DNA of 64,000 nucleotides from an uncultured Paludibaculum sp. (GTDB lineage Bacteria > Acidobacteriota > Terriglobia > Bryobacterales > Bryobacteraceae), in contig NZ_OY762267.1 in NCBI RefSeq assembly GCF_963665245.1, forward strand, positions 62,001 through 126,000, written 5' to 3'. Positions 16,496 through 23,645 of the stretch are shown here, piece by piece. Position 1 is the stretch's first letter; each line of letters starts with the position of its first letter. The notes under the pieces are model-generated. The model had not been told where the DNA came from. It saw only the letters and a program-made list of their open reading frames with translations, and searched no databases. The position numbers and the translations under genes are program-made.

Positions 16496-18901
16496 ATGAA
16501 ACGGAATCCGATTCTTCTTACCGTCTGGCTGGTGCTGGCCCCTGGTCTTTTTGCGGAAACGCTGCCGGGCCGCTACATTGTCGAACTTACGTCGCAGCCT
16601 GTGTCTGAGTACATGACCGCCACGCGCGGCCGGCGCGCCAACCTGCGCGGCGCCGAGGCCGAGGCCCATCGCTCCCGGTTGCGCAGCGAGCAGGGCAGCA
16701 TGCGCGCCAACATCGAAAAACGGCGAGGTGTAGTGCTCGAATCGGTGAATACCGTGGCCAATGCGCTGTTCGTGCAGGCCGATGAACAGACGGCGAAGGA
16801 TCTGGCCCGGATGCCTGGGGTGCGACGTGTCGTGCCGGTGCGCATGATGCACCGCGTGCTCGATCGGGCCGTACTGCTGCACAAGGTCAGCGATGTGTGG
16901 AGTCAGTTCGGCGAGAGCAACGCCGGCGCGGGCATGAAGATCGGCATTATCGACACCGGAATCGAGATCAGCCACCCGGCCTTTCAGAACAGCTCCCTGA
17001 CGGTGCCTGACACGTATCCGCGCGCCAACTCCTTCTCTGACCTCAACTACACCAACAACAAGGTAATCGTTGCGCGCAGCTATGTGGACCTGCTGCCCTA
17101 TCGCGATATCGACTATTCGCCCAGCGATCACATCGGTCATGGCACCGCCCTGGCGACGATTGCCGCGGGGGGCCGCAATGAGGGTCCGCTGGCTACGATA
17201 CAAGGCGTCGCACCCATGGCGTATCTGGGCGTCTACAAGGTCTTCGGCACGCCGGGCTACAACGACTACGCGTCCGACGACGCCATCATCAAGGCGTTCG
17301 ACGACGCTGTCGCCGACGGCATGGACGTCATCAGCCTCAGCGTGGGCGACGACTTCGCGCCACGCATTGAAGACGACCCCGACGTCGCCGCCGTCCAGCG
17401 CGCCACCGAAGCGGGCGTCATTGTCGTCATCGCGGCGGGCAACAACGGACCGGGCATGAACACAGTGGGTTCGCCGGCGACAGCGCCCTCGGCCATCACC
17501 GTAGGAGCCACAACGAACGACCGCACCTTCGCCTCCAATGTCGAGATCTCCGGTCTCAGCTCCTACGTTGCCTACAACGGATATGAGCCGGCCGGATCCG
17601 TGCCCGTCACCGGCACTGTTGTAGATACGTCCACACTCAACGGCAACAGCCTGGGTTGCACCGCGTTCCAGTCGGGCAGCCTGAGCGGCAAGATCGCTTT
17701 GATCCAGCGCGGCGACTGCAATTTCGAGGACAAGATCAACAACGCGCGGAACGCCGGTGCGGTGGGTGTGCTCGTATACATGCGCGACACGGCGCCGGAC
17801 CCCATCTATATGAGTGTCGGCGCCGCTACCCTGCCCTCTCAGGCCATCAGCTACGGCGATGGCTCCACTATCAAGCAGGCGCTGACCACGCAGTCCGATC
17901 TCTCCGCCACCATGCATTTCGAGGTTGGCAGCGTGCCGGTCACCGCGAACCGTCTCACTGATTTCAGCGCCGCGGGTCCTAGCGTGGACGGCGGCATCAA
18001 GCCGGAAATCGTGGCTGTTGGCGAGAACTTCTACACCGGCACCCAGACGATCGACTACTACGGCGACATGTACGACTCCAGCGGCTATGTCCTGGTGAAC
18101 GGCACCAGTTTTTCGACGCCCTTTGTCGCCGGCACCGCAGCCCTCATCAAGAGCCTGCATCCGGGCCTGACGGTCGACCAATACCGCTCGATGATCATCA
18201 ACAATGGGGCTACGGCCTCGAACCTGACCGGTGATCCCGCCTCCATCCAACAGGCGGGCGGTGGTCTCGTCGATGCCAGCGCGGCTGTCAACACGACGGT
18301 CACCGCCTATCCGGCCACTCTCGCGCTAGGCGCCGGCGGAACGGACGCCCAGGTGGCGAAGACACTCACCATCACAAACATCGGCGCTGGCCACGACACG
18401 TTCACCATCGCCGCCGAGACCGCAAACGAGCAGATGCGGCCGGTCGTCGACAACGCCACGGTGGAACTCGACTCCGGCGCGTCGACCGACCTGGGCGTGA
18501 CCTGGACCGGTTCGGGCCTGACCAACGGCGCCTACCAGGGCTTTGTGACGATTACTTCCACAAGCACCGGCAAGACAACGCGCGTGCCCTACTGGTTTGC
18601 CTCGACCTCGAGCGCACCAGCTGGCGTGACCATGATGTACAACGTGGGCACCGCCCCGCGCAGAGGGCGCACGACAGTCTATTTTCGGGTATTGGACGCG
18701 GCTGGATTGGTGCTGAGCGGAGCGGATCCAACAGTGACATCCGTGTCGGGTGGCGGCACCGCCCTTGGGGTCGCCAACTACGACAGCAACTGGCCCGGCG
18801 TTTACGCTGTCTCCGTGCGGCTCGGCTTCACGGCAGGCGCCAACGTCTTCCGCATCACGGCGGGCGACCTAACTTACGACTTCACGGTGACCGGGTATTA
18901 A
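16496..18901 (+). CDS. Secreted S8 subtilisin-like serine protease with PA domain
   Basis: An 801-residue exported protease. Order: signal peptide (1-20, cleavage near 'LFA-ET'), inhibitor I9-like propeptide (about 25-120), then the catalytic domain with Asp153 ('IIDTGIEISH'), His215 ('GHGTALA'), the oxyanion Asn in 'AAGNNGPG' (near 316) and Ser538 in 'NGTSFSTPFVAG'. All triad residues are intact. A protease-associated domain (about 360-480, 'LIQRGDCNFEDKINNARNAGAVGVLVY') is inserted before the serine, as in plant and lactococcal cell-envelope subtilases. The C-terminal 200 residues are beta-sandwich (FnIII-like) repeats. No sorting signal is seen, so it is probably released. It is divergent from the two-component system, and its TAA stop lies in the end of the second palindromic element. 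Confidence 0.93.
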   Translation: MKRNPILLTVWLVLAPGLFAETLPGRYIVELTSQPVSEYMTATRGRRANLRGAEAEAHRSRLRSEQGSMRANIEKRRGVVLESVNTVANALFVQADEQTAKDLARMPGVRRVVPVRMMHRVLDRAVLLHKVSDVWSQFGESNAGAGMKIGIIDTGIEISHPAFQNSSLTVPDTYPRANSFSDLNYTNNKVIVARSYVDLLPYRDIDYSPSDHIGHGTALATIAAGGRNEGPLATIQGVAPMAYLGVYKVFGTPGYNDYASDDAIIKAFDDAVADGMDVISLSVGDDFAPRIEDDPDVAAVQRATEAGVIVVIAAGNNGPGMNTVGSPATAPSAITVGATTNDRTFASNVEISGLSSYVAYNGYEPAGSVPVTGTVVDTSTLNGNSLGCTAFQSGSLSGKIALIQRGDCNFEDKINNARNAGAVGVLVYMRDTAPDPIYMSVGAATLPSQAISYGDGSTIKQALTTQSDLSATMHFEVGSVPVTANRLTDFSAAGPSVDGGIKPEIVAVGENFYTGTQTIDYYGDMYDSSGYVLVNGTSFSTPFVAGTAALIKSLHPGLTVDQYRSMIINNGATASNLTGDPASIQQAGGGLVDASAAVNTTVTAYPATLALGAGGTDAQVAKTLTITNIGAGHDTFTIAAETANEQMRPVVDNATVELDSGASTDLGVTWTGSGLTNGAYQGFVTITSTSTGKTTRVPYWFASTSSAPAGVTMMYNVGTAPRRGRTTVYFRVLDAAGLVLSGADPTVTSVSGGGTALGVANYDSNWPGVYAVSVRLGFTAGANVFRITAGDLTYDFTVTGY

Positions 18902-19043
18902 GTACAAGGTTTCCGAAGTTCGCACACGTATCGGCGGTAAGCGATCAGCAATCAGCCCGCGGCGGGTTTAGCTGACGGCTAGAAGCTGATCGCTGAAGGC
19001 TGTGTCGCAAATACGTCGCGGTGGTTCCGAACGTGGGTACTAA
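18898..19043. repeat. Palindromic intergenic element, copy 2
   Basis: About 145 bp, in the same orientation as the copy at 13362-13509 and again filling a gap between convergent genes. It shares the left end AGTACA.GGTTTC.G, the block CGCACACGTATCGGCGG and then TAAGCGATCAGC; the right arm is GGCTGTGTCGCAAA followed by TTCCGAACGT and GGTACT. The TAA stop codon of the subtilase overlaps its left end. The inner sequence between the arms differs more than the arms do, as expected if a stem is being conserved. Confidence 0.7.
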
Positions 19044-19052
19044 GCGCAGGAG

Positions 19053-19083
19053 AGGGCCGGGAGCACCAAGTGCTTTCGGCCCT
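19053..19083. terminator. Bidirectional terminator-like hairpin
   Basis: AGGGCCG (19053-19059) pairs with CGGCCCT (19077-19083), and inside it GAGCAC pairs with GTGCTT around a CAA loop. It lies just before the stop of the leftward membrane-protein gene and just after the palindromic element. A short T run (TTT) follows on the plus strand and a C/T-rich stretch on the minus strand. It is likely to end transcription from one or both sides. Confidence 0.5.
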
Positions 19084-19091
19084 TTCCAGTC

Positions 19092-19805
19092 CTAATCGAG
19101 CGCCGCAATCTCTCCTGGCAGAATCCGCCGCGTCCGCGGCAAGATCCCCCGTACGCTGAGCCTGCCCACCAGCGCCAACACGGCCACGAAAGTCACCAGT
19201 TCCACCACGTCGGACGTGCGGTTGCGGGGCAGAATCTTCCACAGGATGCCCACCGTCGGCTGTGCGATGCACATCGCCCAAACCGTGCCGTAGAAATACC
19301 GGCGCTCGTGGCCTTCGCCCGAGGTGGAAGGCTTCACACGCGGCAGTTTGCCCAATGCACCCAGAATCCAGACAGGCACTACCACCGGGAAGTAACCATA
19401 CCAATAGATCTGCTTCATCATCCAGGTGCCAGTGGTGACAGCCACCAGCAGCCCGACCAGATTCAGCAGGCCGTAGCTGATGGCCGCACCCCAGGCGAAC
19501 GTATAGCAAATACGACGGTAGAGCGGATTGGGCCGGTCCTCGGTAAAGCGGATGATGTACGGGGCCGGTTCACAGCCCGGCAACCGCCCGCGGAGCCCGG
19601 CAATGCCCGTGCCCACCAGCACCGCCGCCAGCCACCACACCATATTGCCGCCGAAGCCTTCGGCGAAGAGCTTGAAGGTGACAGGCCCGGGAATCAGGAA
19701 GAACACAAAGATCCAGATGGGCCAGTGGTTGACCCGGTAGTACGTCTTGTTGCGTGTACGGATCTTTCTTTCGGTATCGTATTCGATCTTTACCTGCGGA
19801 TTCAT
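19092..19805 (-). CDS. Conserved-looking six-helix membrane protein of unknown function
   Basis: 237 residues with a charged N-terminal stretch ('YDTERKIRTRNKTYYRVNHW') followed by about six hydrophobic helices, for example 'WPIWIFVFFLIPGPVTFKLFA', 'ISYGLLNLVGLLVAVTTG' and 'VVELVTFVAVLALVGRL'. I do not recognise the family. The ATG at 19805 is chosen because the sequence upstream in the same frame is not membrane-like and overlaps the promoter region of the divergent SDR gene. No Shine-Dalgarno is obvious. It stands alone, and nothing in the context points to a role. Confidence 0.6.
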   Translation of the reverse strand: MNPQVKIEYDTERKIRTRNKTYYRVNHWPIWIFVFFLIPGPVTFKLFAEGFGGNMVWWLAAVLVGTGIAGLRGRLPGCEPAPYIIRFTEDRPNPLYRRICYTFAWGAAISYGLLNLVGLLVAVTTGTWMMKQIYWYGYFPVVVPVWILGALGKLPRVKPSTSGEGHERRYFYGTVWAMCIAQPTVGILWKILPRNRTSDVVELVTFVAVLALVGRLSVRGILPRTRRILPGEIAALD

Positions 19806-19905
19806 TGGGGAAAAGAATAGTGTGGCATACCGGTGGCCGGGTGCGACACATGTTACGCGCCGGGACGCTGCCGTGGCCCCCGCATTCCCGGTACAATCGT
19901 GCTTC

Positions 19906-20655
19906 ATGCGGCTCGAACTCGACGGCGCCAAGGCTCTGGTCACTGGCGGCAGTAACGGCATTGGCCTGGCCATCACGGAAGCTTTGCGCGCCTGCGGCGC
20001 CCAGGTGACGGTGGCCGATCTGGAATCGGCGCCCCCGGTCGACGTCACCGACTACCAATCCCTGGCCGCGGCCTTCGACGCCGCCGGACCGCTGGATGTC
20101 GTCGTCGCCAATGCCGGCGCGGTCACGGTGGCTCCCCTCGACAACACGACGATGGAGCAGTGGAACCGGCTGCTGGCGATCAACCTGTCCGGGGCATTCC
20201 AGACGATTCAGTTGGCGGCGCGCCAGATGAAACCCCGGCGGCGCGGAGCCATCGTGCTCACCGCCTCGACGAATTCCTACGACGGCGAACCCGACCTCAT
20301 CGCCTACAACGCCACCAAGGCCGGCCTGCTGGGCTTGCTGCATACGGCGGCCGGCGAACTGGGCCCCTACGGTATCCGCATCAACGCCGTGTGCCCCGGA
20401 CTGATCCGCACCCGCCTGACCGAGCCTCACTTCGCCCAGCCTGAGGTGTTGAAGAGCTACTTCCAACACATCCCGCTGGGCCGCGGCGGCCAACCCGTGG
20501 AAGTGGCCAACGCGGTTGCCTTTCTGGCGTCGCCGCTAGCGTCGTTCATCACCGGAGCCACGCTGCTGGTGGACGGCGGCCAGATGGCGACCAAGTTCGG
20601 GACCTGGAACGAGACCTTTGCTCAATTCAACACGGATCATTGGGAACTGAAATGA
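19906..20655 (+). CDS. SDR-family NAD(P)-dependent oxidoreductase
   Basis: 249 residues, a normal length for a classical short-chain dehydrogenase. The cofactor motif TGxxxGxG is 'TGGSNGIG', 'NAGA' follows strand 4, and the catalytic residues are Ser in 'LTASTNSYD' and Tyr-Asn-Ala-Thr-Lys ('YNATK'). An Asp after strand 2 ('VADLES') suggests NAD rather than NADP. The C-terminus 'ITGATLLVDGGQMA' is standard. The substrate is unknown. The stop overlaps the ATG of the ABC ATPase gene (ATGA, 20652-20655), so it is translationally coupled to a transporter, which is unusual for this family. Confidence 0.9.
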   Translation: MRLELDGAKALVTGGSNGIGLAITEALRACGAQVTVADLESAPPVDVTDYQSLAAAFDAAGPLDVVVANAGAVTVAPLDNTTMEQWNRLLAINLSGAFQTIQLAARQMKPRRRGAIVLTASTNSYDGEPDLIAYNATKAGLLGLLHTAAGELGPYGIRINAVCPGLIRTRLTEPHFAQPEVLKSYFQHIPLGRGGQPVEVANAVAFLASPLASFITGATLLVDGGQMATKFGTWNETFAQFNTDHWELK

Positions 20656-21398
20656 ATCAGACGTTGCGGGCCGAGGGCCTGACCAAGTCGTTTGGCCCGG
20701 TGCAGGCCGCCGGGGGAGTCAGTCTCTCGGTGCAGGCCGGGGAAGTGGTGGGGCTTCTCGGACCGAACGGTGCGGGCAAGACAACCATCTTGCGCATGAT
20801 CGCCGGCATTCTCACGCCCGACCAGGGTGAGGTCTTCATCAACGGCATCAACGTCGCGCTGAATCCACTGGCCACCAAATCCCGCATTGGATTCCACTCC
20901 GGCGACACCCAGCTCTACCAGCGCCTCAACGCACGGGAGGCCCTGGAGTACTTCGGCCGTCTGTATGGAATGAATGAGCGCGCGCTGCACCATCGCATCG
21001 AGGAGCTGATCGAACAACTGGAGATGGGTTCGTTCGCCTCGCGCCCCTGCGGGACGCTCTCCTCCGGACAGAAACAAAGGGCGAACATCGCCCGGGCGTT
21101 TCTGCACGAGCCCGACTTGCTGATCCTTGATGAGCCTACCAACGCCCTCGACATCGTCAGCGGCCAGTTCATCGTCGAAGCCATCCGCCGCGAGAAGGCG
21201 GCCGGACGGGCGGTTCTCTTTTCCACGCACATCATGGGCGAAGCCGAGTATCTCTGCGACCGCATCGCGCTGCTCCACCAGGGCCGCGTCGTCGATGAGG
21301 GCACCGTACCCGAACTGCTGGAACGCGCGGGCTGCGGCAATCTCACAGACGCGTTCCTTAAGAACATCGGTGCTCGCCGCAACGGAGTCACGGCATGA
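20652..21398 (+). CDS. ABC transporter ATP-binding protein, NatA-like
   Basis: 248 residues with Walker A 'GPNGAGKTT', Q-loop region 'FHSGDTQLYQ', signature 'LSSGQKQR', Walker B 'LLILDEPTNALD' and the H-loop in 'LFSTHIMGEAEYLCD'. The sequence and the partner gene place it with the NatA-type ATPases of ABC-2 exporters. The start at 20652 gives the ATGA overlap with the SDR gene; an earlier ATG at 20640 is in frame but less likely. The stop overlaps the permease start in the same way (21395-21398), so three genes form one coupled unit. Confidence 0.93.
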   Translation: MNQTLRAEGLTKSFGPVQAAGGVSLSVQAGEVVGLLGPNGAGKTTILRMIAGILTPDQGEVFINGINVALNPLATKSRIGFHSGDTQLYQRLNAREALEYFGRLYGMNERALHHRIEELIEQLEMGSFASRPCGTLSSGQKQRANIARAFLHEPDLLILDEPTNALDIVSGQFIVEAIRREKAAGRAVLFSTHIMGEAEYLCDRIALLHQGRVVDEGTVPELLERAGCGNLTDAFLKNIGARRNGVTA

Positions 21399-23515
21399 GA
21401 TTCGCCACTGTCCTCACGATCTATCGCAAGGAGCTTCGCGAGGCCCTGCGCGACCGCCGGACCATCTTCATGATGATCGGCCTGCCCATCCTGCTCTACC
21501 CGCTGCTGATGATCGGAATCAGCCGGCTGCAGGAGGGCCAGGAAGCCGCGCAGGCGGCCCGCGCGTCGCGCGTCGCGGTCTGGGGCGTGCTACCCCTGGA
21601 CGCCCAGGAACGCATGTTGAAGTCGGGCAAGTTCGAGTTGCTGCCATGGGCGGGCGTCACTGAATCAGTGCGTGCCGGCCTGGAGATGGGGCAGTTTGCG
21701 CCGCCGCCGACGCCGCCCATCGATCTGGAAGGCGACGACAAACCTCCGGTGCCCAAGAAGATGCCGGACACAGCCTGGGCCAAGGCCGCCCAGCAGGCTA
21801 TTCTCGACCGCCGGGCCGATGCGATCCTCATCGCCTGGCCATCGTTCGGCGTGCAATTACAGCGCGGCGACATGGCGACGGCCAGCATCCTCTACGACTC
21901 CGTCAGACCCGATTCCCGCAAGGCGCGCGATCGCGTCAGCGACTACCTGCGGCAGTACCGCATCGACCTGCTGCGCCTGCGTGAGAGGCAGCGCGACCTG
22001 CCCAGCGGCTTCGCCACCGGCATTGATCTGCAGAGCACGAATGTCGCCAGCGAGCAGCGCAAGTCCGGCATGTTGGTGGGCATGCTGCTGCCCTATATGC
22101 TGATCCTGTTCTCCGCGATGAGCGGCTTCTACGCGGCCATCGATATGACGGCCGGTGAGAAGGAACGCGGCACGATGCAGACCCTGCTCTGCGCGCCGGT
22201 GGAGTCGCTGGAGATCATCGGCGGCAAGTTCCTGGCGGTGTGGAGTATCGCCATGATCGCCACCGTCGTCAACCTGCTGAGCCTATCCCTCACGTTCACC
22301 CGGCTGAAGCTGATTCCCGGCATGCAGACCAGCGTGCCGGCGTCTTCCTACCTGATCGCCTTCCTGATGCTCGTGCCCATCTCACTGATGGTCAACGCCG
22401 TCTTCCTGGCCGTGGGCGCCTTCGCCAAGGACTTCAAGGACGGCCAGAACTTCCTCACGCCCATCCTGATGAGCCTGCTGGTGCCGCTGGTAGCGACCAT
22501 GACGCCGGGCATCGAGTTGAACGGATATCTGGCCTTCGTGCCCGTGGTGAACATCGCACTGCTCATCAAGGGCGTCTTCCTGGGCGAATGGGCGGCCGAC
22601 ACGCTGTTCCTGGTGATGCTGAGTTCGCTGTGCTACGCGTCCATCGCGCTGGTCTTCGCGGCTCACATCTTCGAGCGCAATTCGCTGCTGCTGGGCGGCA
22701 AGGAGCATCTCTCCGGCGTCTTCGATTTCTCCCGCCACCCCGGGGCACGGCCCACGCCGGCTGTCTCGTTGCTGGTGTTTGCCGTCGCGCTCGTGCTGGC
22801 GTTCTACGGCAGCCTGAGCCTCATGCGTTACGGGTTGCCCACGGTGCTTATCGTGATGCAGTTCGGCTTCTTCCTGCTGCCTTGTCTGGCCTTGGTCCGG
22901 CTCAAGGGTTATAGCTTCCCCGAAACCTTCTCGCTGCGACGCCCTTCCTGGCGGGCCATCGCCGCCTGCATTCTGATCGGTTTGTCGGCCTGGGCCGTGG
23001 CCGGCGGCCTGCTGGTGAGACTCCTGCCACCGCCAGAGTCGCTGCAAAAGGCCATGGAGCGGCTGCTGCTGCTGGACGACAAGCCGGCACCGCTATGGCA
23101 GGCCCTCCTACTGGTCGGCATGGTGCCCGCCATCTGCGAGGAGACACTGTTCCGCGGTCTGATCCTGAGCGGCTTCCGCCGCCTGGGCATGTGGCCGGCG
23201 ATTCTGGCTTCGGGCCTGCTGTTCGGCCTCGCCCACGCCTCCATCTACCGGCTGTTGCCCACGTTCGCGCTGGGCGTCACCTTCGGCTACGCCGTGTGGA
23301 AGACGCGGTCAATTCTTGCCGGAGTCATTTGTCACGCCCTGAACAACGGGCTGATGGCCGTGCTGGCGCGCTCAAAGAACATCGTCGAGGAACTGGGCCT
23401 CTCCGGCTCGAAGTACGTCCCCTGGACCATCATCGCGGCCGCGTGCGTCGTCATGGCTCTCGGCCTCTGGCTGCTGGCGCGAGAGGGCGGATCGGAGCCT
23501 GCGGAATCCGCCTAA
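21395..23515 (+). CDS. ABC-2 permease (NatB-like) fused to a CPBP intramembrane protease
   Basis: A 706-residue fusion. Residues 1 to about 420 are an ABC-2-type permease: an N-terminal helix, a soluble domain ('RVAVWGVLPLDAQERMLKSG' onwards) and a membrane bundle with 'AGEKERGTMQTLLCAPV', as in NatB. Residues about 480-690 are a CPBP (CAAX-protease/bacteriocin-processing) domain with its catalytic motifs intact: Glu582-Glu583-x3-Arg, FxxxH with His614, and HxxxN with His647. Such fusions exist in Acidobacteriota and Planctomycetes. The protein probably exports, and perhaps trims, a peptide or modified lipid; the substrate is unknown. The gene is coupled to its ATPase and, through that, to the SDR gene. 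Confidence 0.9.
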   Translation: MRFATVLTIYRKELREALRDRRTIFMMIGLPILLYPLLMIGISRLQEGQEAAQAARASRVAVWGVLPLDAQERMLKSGKFELLPWAGVTESVRAGLEMGQFAPPPTPPIDLEGDDKPPVPKKMPDTAWAKAAQQAILDRRADAILIAWPSFGVQLQRGDMATASILYDSVRPDSRKARDRVSDYLRQYRIDLLRLRERQRDLPSGFATGIDLQSTNVASEQRKSGMLVGMLLPYMLILFSAMSGFYAAIDMTAGEKERGTMQTLLCAPVESLEIIGGKFLAVWSIAMIATVVNLLSLSLTFTRLKLIPGMQTSVPASSYLIAFLMLVPISLMVNAVFLAVGAFAKDFKDGQNFLTPILMSLLVPLVATMTPGIELNGYLAFVPVVNIALLIKGVFLGEWAADTLFLVMLSSLCYASIALVFAAHIFERNSLLLGGKEHLSGVFDFSRHPGARPTPAVSLLVFAVALVLAFYGSLSLMRYGLPTVLIVMQFGFFLLPCLALVRLKGYSFPETFSLRRPSWRAIAACILIGLSAWAVAGGLLVRLLPPPESLQKAMERLLLLDDKPAPLWQALLLVGMVPAICEETLFRGLILSGFRRLGMWPAILASGLLFGLAHASIYRLLPTFALGVTFGYAVWKTRSILAGVICHALNNGLMAVLARSKNIVEELGLSGSKYVPWTIIAAACVVMALGLWLLAREGGSEPAESA

Positions 23516-23645
23516 ACTCCACTGGACCGCCCTGACGCCGGGCCGATGATTTCGAGGCCCAATTCGTGCCTGCGGCTAGAGCGGTTCCCGAGTGTTTGCC
23601 ATCTGGTTGCAGCAAGAGTACGTCCACGGCCGCGAGTCTCGCCAC

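Noticed and set aside
16319..18250. Long open frame (643 codons) antisense to the subtilase
   Set aside because: It lies opposite an intact catalytic triad and PA domain; its composition is that of an antisense shadow.
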